Shown here: in pieces, positions 22,566 to 33,904 of the stretch
Position numbering within the stretch: position 1 is the stretch's first letter
How the letters are laid out: each line of letters starts with the position of its first letter
Origin: Megaleporinus macrocephalus
Lineage: Eukaryota; Chordata; Actinopteri; Characiformes; Anostomidae
NCBI GenBank assembly: GCA_021613375.1
Contig: CM038716.1
Location: 13,858,774 to 13,922,773 of the forward strand
DNA length: 64,000 nt
Reading direction: 5' to 3'
Position numbers and translations under genes: made by a program
Notes under the pieces: generated by a model
Database searches by the model: none
What the model was told of the DNA's origin: nothing
What the model saw: only the letters and a program-made list of their open reading frames with translations

Positions 22566-23165
22566 ACAGAAATATGAAGTCTTCGGGGCTCTGGCCTGGC
22601 GTATCCTACTTTTAGCTTCCTCAGACGTACGACAGGGAGGCGTGAGGCGGCGAGGAAGCGCCGCTGAAAGCAGACATGGCGGTTTTCCGCTTGACTAAGA
22701 AAGTGGGCAAGATGTTATAACAGCAAGAGAGGATGTCACGGCAAAGCGGAACGGCAATGCCACAGCCCGACACCCGACATGATAGGTACAACCTGAGGGG
22801 GCCCATAATGGATCTGCTCCATCTTTACGGCTTTAAAGCAGAAAAGCTCACAATTTGCTGGCCGCTGAGCTTCCTCTGCCGCCACTCTAACCCAATTTTC
22901 TGCCAGAGAATTGTCAATATGAATATAAAGCACGACGAGATTGATTCATTAGGCGCTAATGCAAAAGAGCACAGAATCACATCGTTTAAACCGCTGGGCA
23001 GTCCGCATAAATATGCATGAGGCGAGACAGTCAATCCCCTCAAACGCCAGCATGAATATTAATGAGATGCATCTCTGCCTGTTGGTTCATTTGAAATGTT
23101 ACATGTTAATGTCTAACGCGCTCGAGCTGCACAGGCCAGATCGGCACAGTTAACAGATATTAGAT
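22566..23165. promoter_or_regulatory. Strong candidate for a conserved developmental enhancer
   Basis: Six hundred bases of complex, balanced, non-repetitive sequence in a repeat-filled neighbourhood. It holds POU/octamer-like words (ATGCAAAA at 22959-22966, ATATGCAT at 23011-23018), homeodomain-type TAAT sites (ATATTAATGAGATGCAT near 23056-23072) and CATTAGGCGCTAAT. Open frames on both strands are short and mutually overlapping, so coding is unlikely. Conservation is inferred, not measured. Confidence 0.45.
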
Positions 23166-23584
23166 AAGCGTCCATTATTATTATTATTATTATCTTTCAT
23201 GTAGAATGTGAGGGGCGAGAGCAAAAAAAACATAAAGGCTGTGAATAAATAGGGGAAAATGTGATAAATAATAAAACAAATCTATAAAATTTAATTAAAT
23301 GCAATGATTAACCTTGGATGCTACCGCACTGTTACATTAGCATATAGCCTGCAGGACTGGTGGGAGCCTGTCAACCAAACCACACAGCAAAGCCAACTCA
23401 ACACACAACACTTATAACCATATCATAAGCATGTCTTAGCAGATTTCGCTTTGGCGTACACGTTGGTACACGTTGGTACACGTTGGTACTTGTTTACAGA
23501 GGTGTCATATACAAATACTTCATTACCTCACTTAAGTAGAAATTTTGGTTATTAATTATTTCTTATTTTCAGATGACTTTTTAC
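23166..23584. other. AT-rich sequence with short (ATT)n run
   Basis: ATTATTATT at about 23176-23194, and a short triplicate CACGTTGGTA at 23459-23488. No gene seen. Confidence 0.5.
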
Positions 23585-23720
23585 TAGAGATGGACCGTTC
23601 AGCTTTTTTGAGGCCAATTCCGATCTCCGATCACCTTTCAGCATGATCGGCCAATAGTCGATACCTATAGAGGGCGGGGCTATATGCCAGAGCAGGGCTA
23701 CAGGTAGTTATTAGCACAAG
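23585..23720. repeat. Probable dispersed repeat fragment
   Basis: CTAGAGATGGACCG, CCGATCTCCGATCACC and GATCGGCCAATA resemble a GATCGG-rich dispersed repeat frequent in teleosts. The family and exact limits are uncertain. Confidence 0.35.
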
Positions 23721-23911
23721 CAAGTCATGAAACATGGTCTAAACTGGTTTATTACCATTTTTAACGAGCTCATATAAAACAGAATAATATTATAACTAAA
23801 TTAGAAGTTGGTGTATGTGGGAGTAAACCGCTTGGTACAGCTCCAGAAGAGCCACATCTAAAAAGTATCTCTACTAGGAACAGCAGAGCGTGGATCCAGG
23901 TGGAATATTAA

Positions 23912-25337
23912 CCCTTTGGGGTCTAAGGGCATTATCTCGATTTTTGAATATATACTTTAAAGGCACTTACATGTAACATAATACCCACATATAGTTTATC
24001 AAAATATTCAGAACAGTCTCTGCTGTCTCAATAATGAGGTAATAAGTGACCTGGAGGAAGTATGGAGAGATTATCTGGTTCTAAACCTGAAAAACTTGAA
24101 GTCCAAATTTTTAATTCTTCATATATCTTGTAAAAAATGTGTTTTACTCATGTGGATGAACTGTTTTGGTGTTGAAATGGATTTACCAGAGTCTTAGCTT
24201 CACATCAATAGTTGAATGTATGAATAAAACAGTGTACAAATGTGAAATAAATGTCTAAAATAAATTCTGTAAAAACGTTTATTGAGCAGAATGTTGCCAC
24301 TCTACTTGATACAACAGCCATAAACTTGGACAGAAACATAACGAAATACATTAGTAAATGTTTACTGTATAAAAGTCCATTGTATGTTCATTAGAAAAAT
24401 CTTACTTTTACATATAAAAGGTTCTCCCAAACACACCTAAGTAGAATGCACCTGAAGAGGGGGTGGATTTACTCTCTTTTCAATTTCACTAAACTATACT
24501 TTACACCTTAATTTTACATTCACTACACAAACAAACACACACACAAATAAATAAATACAATTCTGAAGAATTTGAATATAACAGTATGATATGTAGGCAT
24601 AATCCATCAGTGGTCATAGACAGTATTGCTGTGTGTAAGTGAAGCTTTAATAAATAAATTACATTTGTATAGTAAATATTTACTAATAAGCAGAAAATTA
24701 ACTTTCAAATAGTAAAGTAAGCATTTACTATGGAACACGAATCAATTATGTCATGACTGTTGTAATGTAACTAGCTACCCAGCTAGATGGCGCTCACAAA
24801 TCAATTCCTCACATACAGGAACACCCTTTAGCCTGTTAGCTAGCTCACCTCATAAAAAACGTTTTCATAAACACTTTGCGATCTTCAAACGGATTGTTTT
24901 CATAGTCTTCCTCATCATATGAATCACAGTCTCAGGCTCTGATGCACCGCTATCTTCATCACTGCTGTTCAGTAGAGCTGCTGCAGCTCCAGCAGCTGTG
25001 AACTGTTAGCTCGCCGGTACGTCTCTCTCTGATCAATATTGATGGCTTTGATGTGTGGGCGGGTCATTAGTGATTTCATGAAAGCCCATTGGTCAGCTTC
25101 ACACAAAACACAGATGATAGAATCCACCAGTCAGACAAGAGGGGCTGACTGGGTTGCTCATTGTTTATAGGCTCATAACTCGTGCAGACTCAGGATTGGG
25201 TGTAATGACAGGACGGACTCTGTTGATTCAGGAAATGTTTGAACTGCGTTTCTGCGCCGCGTTATCATAAATGTATTAATAGAAACGCAGAGAAACACTG
25301 CGTTTGATGCGCCCCCATGTCTGTCGACCCCAGGGGG
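23912..25337. mobile_element. piggyBac-like non-autonomous element (1,426 bp)
   Basis: TTAA at 23908-23911 and at 25338-25341 flank inverted ends: CCCTTTGGGGTC on the left and, read inward, CCCCCTGGGGTC on the right (10 of 12 identical). A TTAA target duplication with CCC-starting ends is the signature of piggyBac elements. The interior has no transposase frame, is AT-rich on the left and more balanced at 24780-25340, so it would depend on an enzyme from elsewhere. The length is unusual for a MITE, so it may have captured genomic DNA. Confidence 0.6.
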
Positions 25338-25384
25338 TTAACAACATTTTGAACGTTTAATATCTTCACTTCTTACTTAAAGTA

Positions 25385-25485
25385 AAAAGGCAATAGTGAT
25401 TTAATTTATATCGTGATATATATCGATATTGATTTATATGAAAAAAAAAATGTGATAAGATTTTTTCCCATATCGCCCAGTACTC
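25385..25485 (-). repeat. Dispersed repeat with GGGCGATAT word
   Basis: Read on the minus strand it starts ACTGGGCGATATGGGAAAAA and continues through ATCGATATATATCACGATAT. A similar opening occurs at 63476. It is probably a short element family common in fish. Confidence 0.45.
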
Positions 25486-26300
25486 AGATATGCTTCTTTA
25501 ATATATTTACATTGTACTAAACTACATTCATGTTTAATGGGCGTATATGAGCTGAAACAGGAAGCCTAGCGCATCCCAAATTTATCAACAATAACTTTTT
25601 AATAGAACATTATAGTCATTATGGCTTTTAGAAGAATGGGGGTTTTGGGGAGGTGGGCTAGTGCACTATAGACCCCTGTGGTGCGGCCTAAGCTTTTGTC
25701 CTTAATGGTATTTTTCTCTTACATTACTTACACTTTTATACTTTAAGTAGTTCTGAAAGCAGTACTTTTACACTCTAACAGTTGATACATCAACTTCTAC
25801 ATAAGTATTTTAAAACTCTAGTATCTATACTTCTACCTGAGTAACGAGTGTACATACTTCTGAAACCTTTGCATGTTTGTGATTGAACCCGTTTGAACCG
25901 GTTGGTAATGCTGGTCCAATCTCTAGAAAGAGATGACATGCATTTCCAGCAACACTGATGGATAAGACGTGGATTCAACCAGACCTTCATTTTCCTAGAA
26001 AACTGTCACACGTCTGTCGTTTCCCAGCGGAGAACATTACAGCACCTTCTCACGAGCAGAACGAGACCATCCACAGAGAAGCAGCTGTTGCTTGAGCACG
26101 AAATTAAAGTCTTTGCTTCTGTCTGGCAAGTCCCTGCTGCAGGAATCCCGAGAGGAGCGATTGTTTGAAACGACAAAATGGCTCATCAGCTCGACTTCCC
26201 TCCGCTGTTCTGTTTTTCTTCAGTGTGTCTTCAGATGATACAGCAGAACGTTTTATACGGGACGCCTACACTTCAGTAGAACCTTCTTCTCTCCATATCT
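25486..26300. other. Unique sequence
   Basis: No gene supported. Frames near 25790-25990 and 26165 onward have no recognisable product, and the latter simply runs into the 45 bp array. Confidence 0.4.
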
Positions 26301-26920
26301 CCACTCCACTGACCATACAGGACCTCCACTCACTGTCCACTGTATCAGCTCCACTGACCATACAGGACCTCCACTCACTGTCCACTGTATCAGCTCCACT
26401 GACCATACAGGACCTCCACTCACTGTCCACTATATCAGCTCCACTGACCATACAGGACCTACACTCACTGTCCACTGTATCAGCTCCACTGACCATACAG
26501 GACCTACACTCACTGTCCACTGTATCAGCTCCACTGACCATACAGGACCTCCACTCACTGTCCACTGTATAAGCTTCACTGACCATACAGGACCTCCACT
26601 CACTGTCCACTGTATCAGCTCCACTGACCATACAGGACCTCCACTCACTGACCACTGTATCAGCTCCACTGACCATACAGGACCTCCACTCACTGTCCAC
26701 TATATCAGCTCCACTGACCATACAGGACCTACACTCACTGTCCACTGTATCAGCTCCACTGACCATACAGGACCTCCACTCACTGTCCACTGTATAAGCT
26801 TCACTGACCATACAGGACCTCCACTCACTGTCCACTGTATAAGCTTCACTGACCATACAGGAGCTCCACTTACAGACTGTAGTTCATCTGATTCTCTGTG
26901 TACTTTATTACTCTGTTCTT
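26301..26920 (+). repeat. 45 bp minisatellite, 13 copies, with shared 3' flank
   Basis: The unit is CCACTGACCATACAGGACCT followed by CCACTCACTGTCCACTGTAT and CAGCT. Forty-five divides by 3, so frames of 85-196 codons stay open on both strands as artefacts. A six-unit block (marked by the TATATCAG and ACCTACAC variants) repeats after 270 bp. The flank 26864-26920 (GACTGTAGTTCATCTGATTC and on) recurs after the second array at 31.8 kb. Confidence 0.95.
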
Positions 26921-26963
26921 TAATGATCAGGACCCCCACAGGACCACCACAGAGCAAGTACTA

Positions 26964-28531
26964 TAGTTGTTCAGTATCAGACCACACAGGATGGGCAGTT
27001 GTTCACTATTAGACTAAACAGTATGAGCAGTTGTTCTAAATCAGACTAAACAGTATGAGCAGTTGTTCTAAATCAGACTAAACAGTATGGGCAGTTGTTC
27101 TAAATCAGACTAAACAGTATGGGCAGTTGTTCTAAATCAGACTAAACAGTATGAGCAGTTGTTCTAAATCAGACTAAACAGTATGGGCAGTTGTTCTAAA
27201 TCAGACTAAACAGTATTAGCAGTTGTTCTAAATCAGACTAAACAGTATTAGCAGTTGTTCTAAATCAGACTAAACAGTATTAGCAGTTGTTCTAAATCAG
27301 ACTAAACAGTATGGGCAGTTGTTCACTATTAGACTAAACAGTATTAGCAGTTGTTCTAAATCAGACTAAACAGTATTAGCAGTTGTTCTAAATCAGACTA
27401 AACAGTATTAGCAGTTGTTCTAAATCAGACTAAACAGTATTAGCAGTTGTTCTAAATCAGACTAAACAGTATTAGCAGTTGTTCTAAATCAGACTAAACA
27501 GTATGGGCAGTTGTTCTAAATCAGACTAAACAGTATGGGCAGTTGTTCTAAATCAGACTAAACAGTATGAGCAGTTGTTCTAAATCAGACTAAACAGTAT
27601 GGGCAGTTGTTCTAAATCAGACTAAACAGTATTAGCAGTTGTTCTAAATCAGACTAAACAGTATTAGCAGTTGTTCTAAATCAGACTAAACAGTATGGGC
27701 AGTTGTTCTAAATCAGACTAAACAGTATGGGCAGTTGTTCACTATTAGACTAAACAGTATTAGCAGTTGTTCTAAATCAGACTAAACAGTATGGGCAGTT
27801 GTTCTAAATCAGACTAAACAGTATGGGCAGTTGTTCACTATTAGACTAAACAGTATTAGCAGTTGTTCTAAATCAGACTAAACAGTATGGGCAGTTGTTC
27901 TAAATCAGACTAAACAGTATTAGCAGTTGTTCTAAATCAGACTAAACAGTATGGGCAGTTGTTCTAAATCAGACTAAACAGTATTAGCAGTTGTTCTAAA
28001 TCAGACTAAACAGTATGGGCAGTTGTTCTAAATCAGACTAAACAGTATTAGCAGTTGTTCTAAATCAGACTAAACAGTATGGGCAGTTGTTCACTATTAG
28101 ACTAAACAGTATTAGCAGTTGTTCTAAATCAGACTAAACAGTATGGGCAGTTGTTCTAAATCAGACTAAACAGTATGGGCAGTTGTTCACTATTAGACTA
28201 AACAGTATTAGCAGTTGTTCTAAATCAGACTAAACAGTATGGGCAGTTGTTCTAAATCAGACTAAACAGTATTAGCAGTTGTTCTAAATCAGACTAAACA
28301 GTATGGGCAGTTGTTCTAAATCAGACTAAACAGTATTAGCAGTTGTTCTAAATCAGACTAAACAGTATGGGCAGTTGTTCAGCATCAGACTAAACAGGAT
28401 GGGCAGTTGTTCAGTATTAGACTAAACAGTATGAGCAGTTGTTCTAAATCAGACTAAACCGTATGGGCAGTTGTTCTAAATCGGACTAAACAGTATGAGC
28501 AGTTGTTCAGCATCAGACTAAACAGGATGGG
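26964..28531 (+). repeat. 32 bp minisatellite, ~49 copies, with 352 bp higher-order unit
   Basis: The unit contains AAATCAGACTAAACAGTATG and GGCAGTTGTTCT. Variants are GGGC, GAGC or TTAGC, and CACTATTAG in place of CTAAATCAG. The CACTATTAG variant at 27740 and 27836 recurs at 28092 and 28188, exactly 352 bp (11 units) later, which reveals a duplicated block. Confidence 0.95.
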
Positions 28532-29224
28532 AACAAGAGACAGATGTCAGAGCCCCTCAGCTTCACATAGCAGGACGACAGATAAAAAGAAAAAACGAGC
28601 CACAGGACGACATCACCCGCATTCGAAGTTTACCATAATACTCTCTATCAATGAAACTCATCACCAGCGGCTTGACTAAACATCCCGTCCATCTTCTCAG
28701 CTCTGAAAACTCACTGACCAGAAAGAACTCCACACAATCCACCTGAGACCCCCATGAGCCGCACGCTGGCTGAGACGTTAGAGAGGTTTAAAAGCATCTC
28801 GTGATCAGAAGACAGCGCTGCTCAGGGTTTGGCAGAGCCGCACACGCTCTGTAGAATAGAGCTTACTCATTAGAGATGAACCAGTCTCAGTGCTGCAGAG
28901 CACACCTTTAAAACAGATCTATTATACGAGCTCGCGAGAACCTGGGAACGAACCCACATACATCCGTTTCAAAAACCTACAGCTGATTAAATGAATAAAG
29001 CCTGGAGCACAAATCTATCCTGAAAATAACAGCCATCATTCACAGCTAGAAACCCCTCGCCTGATCATCTTCAGCACGTATTAACATCACGACTCTGAGT
29101 TTCAAAGACTTAGAGCCAAAACTCGTTCAGTATCAGATTAATTTACATCTCCACTTAATAAACATCACATTTAACTATGATATAGTGTATTACACACCTG
29201 AATAACCACCTCACACTATACCAA
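28532..29224. other. Unique sequence
   Basis: Balanced, non-repetitive block with no gene recognised, possibly conserved non-coding DNA. Confidence 0.4.
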
Positions 29225-30471
29225 ACACTACCTTCACCTACCTGTGTACAGGTAAACCGTAACACTACCTTCACCTACCTGTGTACAGGTAAACTGTAAC
29301 ACTACCTTCATCTACCTGTGTACAGGTAAACTGTAACACTACCTTCACCTACCTGTGTACAGGTAAACTGCAACACTACCTTCATCTACCTGTGTACAGG
29401 TAAACTGTAACACTACCTTCACCTACCTGTGTACAGGTAAACTGTAACACTACCTTCACCTACCTGTGTACAGATAAACTGACTAACACTACCTTCACCT
29501 ACCTGTGTACAGGTAAACTGTCTAACACTACCTTCACCTACCTGTGTATAGGTAAACTGTAACACTACCTTCACCTACCTGTGTACAGGTAAACTGTCTA
29601 ACACTACCTTCTCCTACCTGTGTACAGGTAAACTGTCTAACACTACCTTCACCTACCTGTGTACAGGTAAACTGACTAACACTACCTTCACCTACCTGTG
29701 TACAGGTAAACTGTAACACTACCTTCACCTACCTGTGTACAGGTAAACTGACTAACACTACCTTAACCTACCTGTGTACAGGTAAACTGTAACACTACCT
29801 TCACCTACCTGTGTACAGGTAAACTGTAACACTACCTTCACCTACCTGTGTACAGGTAAACTGTCTAACGCTACCTTCACCTACCTGTGTACAGGTAAAC
29901 TGTAACACTACCTTCACCTACCTGTGTACAGGTAAACTGTAACACTACCTTCACCTACCTGTGTACAGATAAACTGACTAACACTACCTTCACCTACCTG
30001 TGTACAGGTAAACTGTCTAACACTACCTTCACCTACCTGTGTACAGGTAAACTGTAACACTACCTTCACCTACCTGTGTACAGGTAAACTGTAACATTAC
30101 CTTCACCTACCTGTGTACAGGTAAACTGTCTAACACTACCTTCACCTACCTGTGTACAGGTAAACTGTAACACTACCTTCACCTACCTGTGTACAGGTAA
30201 ACTGTAACACTACCTTCACCTACCTGTGTACAGATAAACTGACTAACACTACCTTCACCTACCTGTGTACAGGTAAACTGTCTAACACTACCTTCACCTA
30301 CCTGTGTACAGGTAAACTGTAACACTACCTTCACCTACCTGTGTACAGGTAAACTGACTAACACTACCTTCACCTACCTGTGTACAGGTAAACTGTCTAA
30401 CACTACCTTCACCTACCTGTGTACAGGTAAACTGTAACCCCACCTTCACCTACCTGTGTACAGGTAAACTC
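29225..30471 (+). repeat. 37/39 bp minisatellite, ~33 copies, E-box hairpin in each unit
   Basis: The unit reads ACACTACCTTCACCTACCTG then TGTACAGGTAAACTGTA. A 39 bp form adds CT (ACTGTCTAAC or ACTGACTAAC). Each unit carries the inverted repeat ACCTG-TGTA-CAGGT, and CAG|GTAAAC resembles a 5' splice site. The minus strand has a short repetitive open frame that is not a gene. Confidence 0.95.
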
Positions 30472-30600
30472 TCTGCATTTAACCCATCCATGCAGTGATT
30501 GACCTACACACACACACTAGGGGGCAGTACATGTGCCCCCTAGATAACAGGGTGGGCAGGCCTAGTGTTACAGTAGTGTAGCAGGTGCTGGTGTGTCTGT
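30472..30600 (+). repeat. Dispersed repeat with a perfect 10 bp hairpin
   Basis: CTCTGCATTTAACCCATCCA and a CACACA run lead to CTAGGGGGCA (30517-30526) and its exact inverse TGCCCCCTAG (30534-30543) with a 7-base loop. This resembles a widespread teleost repeat with CTAGGGGGCAGT. The family is not assigned. Confidence 0.6.
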
Positions 30601-31140
30601 GTTTCTGATTGGTTCTATTTAAAGGTGTGGCGCGTGAGATTTAGTGCTGGTTCCTCCAAATACCAGGTTTTATATCTTTTATTAATTTTTAATATTTAAT
30701 AGCTGTTAGTCATGTGAGTGAAATTTAGACTGGGTGCTTATGATACCTGTTGGAGGGCCGCCGTTTATAGTTCGGCTGTTTTTACTCGTTCGTCACCGGG
30801 AGTTTTCTCGGTGGCCAGAGATAACGCTAATCACCGTACTTCAGGCTGTGCTCCGGTCGATACGCTCGCTCGGCTGACTCAGCCATGCTTCATCTTGCTT
30901 TATGAGATCCAGCTGAAAGCAGTTCATCTATTTAAAGTAGCTCTTCGTCGTTGTTCAGAGGAACCGTTTGTTCCAAGTTTCTGAAACGATAGTCCTCATA
31001 TCCAGGTCGGTCCAGATAGGCTTCATTATTAAACAGAATAAACATATTTATGTTAATAATAATAGTATTTAATTTATACATTTGTTTTCAGACCTTCCTG
31101 TTCCAATAGAGATCAGCTTTACCATTAAAACCACCTCCTT
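30601..31140. other. Unique sequence
   Basis: An 88-codon plus-strand frame at 30718-30984 has no recognisable domain, no clear Kozak context and no supporting exon structure. It is left uncalled. Confidence 0.4.
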
Positions 31141-31872
31141 ATATCTCCACTCACTGTCCACTGTATCAGCTACACTGACCCTACAGGACCTCCACTCACT
31201 GTCCACTGTATCAGCTCCACTGACCATACAGGACCTCCACTCACTGTCCACTGTATCAGCTCCACTGACCATACAGGACCTCCACTCACTGTCCACTGTA
31301 TCAGCTCCACTGACCATACAGGACCTCCATTCACTGTCCACTGTATCAGCTCCACTGACCATACAGGACCTCCACTCACTGTCCACTGTATCAGCTCCAC
31401 TGACCATACAGGACCTCCACTCACTGTCCACTGTATCAGCTCCACTGACCATACAGGACCTCCACTCACTGTCCACTGTATCAGCTCCACTGACCATACA
31501 GGACCTCCACTCACTGTCCACTGTATCAGCTCCACTGACCATACAGGACCTCCACTCACTGTCCACTGTATCAGCTCCACTGACCATACAGGACCTCCAC
31601 TCACTGTCCACTGTATCAGCTCCACTGACCATACAGGACCTCCATTCACTGTCCACTGTATCAGCTCCACTGACCATACAGGACCTCCACTCACTGTCCA
31701 CTGTATCAGCTCCACTGACCATACAGGACCTCCACTCACTGTCCACTGTATCAGCTCCACTGACCATACAGGACCTCCACTCACTGTCCACTGTTTCAGC
31801 TCCACTGACCATACAGGAGCTCCACTAACAGACTGTAGTTCATCTGATTCTCTGTATACTTTATTACTCTGT
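31141..31872 (+). repeat. 45 bp minisatellite, 15 copies, second locus
   Basis: Same unit as 26301-26863 but almost uniform: the only common variants are CCATTCACT, a diverged first copy, and a TTTCAGC end. The flank 31817-31872 matches 26864-26920 (GACTGTAGTTCATCTGATTC). Frames of 240-248 codons stay open in both directions because 45 divides by 3. None shows anything but the 15-residue repeat. Confidence 0.95.
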
Positions 31873-32435
31873 GGAGTGGAGACGTTGAGCATGTTTGCTA
31901 TCTTTTGGTCTGTTAGCTAGCTGACCAGGCGAGTTCTAAAAAAGAGATGATGTTTTTGAATAAATGAAATAAGTAATAACTTAAAAAAATACTGTTTGCT
32001 GAAATTATTAATTATTTTAGGAAATCATATATTAGGAGGACGGTGCAGTGTTTTATATATGTTTAGTAAGTCATCTATGTTATTCGACCAGACGTGTTCA
32101 GTGTAATCATAATTAACAGTGATGGAAAAAATATTTTGATTAAGTTACACCATCTTTTATCTTTTTTGGAACGCCTTTGAACTATTTTTCCAGCTCCCCT
32201 CAAACGAGTCATTAGTCTCAGCTGCTGTGAAGTTGCATCATATGACGGACAGGGTTTGAAATGGTCTGCAGGATCATCAGCAGAATTTCAATGACCAGAT
32301 ATTTCAGACTCAGTCCCACCATCCAACAGCTTTAAACATGAAACTACATACACTATACAGTGTAGAAGTCTGAGAACCCTGAGCTGACTGTGTATAAGTC
32401 TATATCTGATCAATAAGTGTATGTTGACCAGTAAG
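31873..32435. other. Unique sequence
   Basis: No gene or repeat recognised. Confidence 0.4.
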
Positions 32436-33010
32436 AACAGCAGATCTGATTAGAACAGATATCAATAATCATACATACAATACAAAGCACTGTCTTTCAC
32501 AAGATCTTAATCTAGAATCATTGTTATTGCTGATGTACTACTAGAGTCCCATAGGGGTGCTATCAGAGATCAGCATTACTGTAGTGTAGTGATTAGTGTT
32601 TACTCATGTGGCCTGAATTGAAGACTTAGTTTTAGTTTTAATCACTAAATTACTACAACAACACTACTGTGTACAAGTCTGAATCTCCTGATCTGATAGT
32701 TTAAAAGTCTGTATCTAATCAGTAAGTGTTTGTTCACCAGTAAGAACAGCAGATCTGATTAGAACAGATGTAAATAATCAGACATACAATACAAAGTAAC
32801 ATGAATATGTTATTGTGAGAGAAGTAGATCAGATCTTGATCCAGTTTGAAGAACAAAGTTAGGTTCCAGATTTCTCCTGGACGCCCCAGACATTGTATGA
32901 ATGTGTTCAGTTCCTTCAGCAGCAAATCTTGATTTAGCTTAATGAAGTACTGAGCAGTCAAAGCAGGTATTAGATGAGAACTGTAAATAGTACTGGGTTG
33001 TTTAGGAGAA
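32436..33010. repeat. ~430 bp dispersed repeat, copy B, with a partial third copy
   Basis: Positions 32567-33010 match copy A at 13321-13750 in the same orientation. Just upstream, 32436-32486 (CAGTAAGAACAGCAGATCTG and on) repeats a block found inside the element at 32738-32790, so a truncated third copy or an internal duplication lies here. Confidence 0.8.
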
Positions 33011-33059
33011 GCTTGGAAAAGCTCTACTTACCCTATTAATAAAAGCTTCCTGGCTGAAA

Positions 33060-33535
33060 AAAAATGTTTTTTTTTTATATCATAATGTTCTCAAGTATCT
33101 AAAACTCTCTGGAGAGGCTCTAAAACCTGGAGACGTTAACAACTTCTCTACAAACGGAAAAGAGTTCAAAGCACATGGATAGAGACGATAATCCAGTGTT
33201 CTTTGTTAATGCTTCTTGATGTTGTCAGATGATCTGCTCCATTAAATATGCTTAGACTGAAATCAGGTCCGGGCTGATTTATTCCTGTGGATCCGTTTCT
33301 ACCAGAGAATGATGGATTCAGAAATATATCCATATCCTTGTTAATTAGAAGTGGTTCATCGACTCTATTTAGATAGTTATTGATATTAAGTGGCTTGTTC
33401 ACCTGAACGCTATTCCGAGTTGATTGCAATTAATAAAGATGAGCGTGCCCAAAGAAGGGCACTTCATCTCTTCAGCACATCGTTTAAATCTGAAATCCAG
33501 CTCTAATTTATATGGATGAGTCAACTGCTGTGCAA
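33060..33535. promoter_or_regulatory. Candidate conserved non-coding element
   Basis: Complex unique block with homeodomain-like and related words: CTTGTTAATTAGAAG near 33336-33350, GATTGCAATTAATAAAG near 33423-33439, GTTATTGATATTAAG. An 87-codon minus-strand frame is open across it but resembles no known protein. Confidence 0.35.
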
Positions 33536-33900
33536 TAACCTTAGTTTCCAATGTCTGCTGGTGATGCGAGAGATCTTATCTGTTGCTTCAGGCCAATAGC
33601 TGGGCGAATGGGATGGATTGGTTTGGCCTTTCCTGGGCAGAGAACCTTTCCTGGGCAGAGAACCTGGCCTTTCCAAACTTTCCTGGGCCGAGAACCTGTC
33701 TGACAGTGTGAAACAGCTAGATGGTCTCAGAAAATAGCATATCATGACGCATTTCAAAGAGATTTAAATACAGAATGCATTGAAATCTACAGTCTTGAAA
33801 GAGTTCTGGGCTCAGGGAAAGCCGTCAATTATTATTTTCCACAAATAGAGGAACCTTGGAACAGTGGAGAACCTTCCCAGGAGATGCCAGCGTTTCAGAA
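33536..33900. other. Unique sequence with a short 18 bp tandem
   Basis: Three to four imperfect copies of TTTCCTGGGCAGAGAACC at about 33628-33696. Nothing else recognised. Confidence 0.6.
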
Positions 33901-33904
33901 TTTT

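Noticed and set aside
26964..28531. CRISPR array
   Set aside because: No unique spacers; repeats are head to tail with point variants, as in a minisatellite.
30718..30984. 88-codon frame MKFRLGAYDTCW as a small protein
   Set aside because: No signal peptide, domain or known relative recognised; sits between two minisatellites.
31069..31892. Open frames of 240-248 codons on both strands
   Set aside because: The 45 bp unit divides by 3 and has no stop in three frames; the same repeat at 26.3 kb behaves alike. No gene context.
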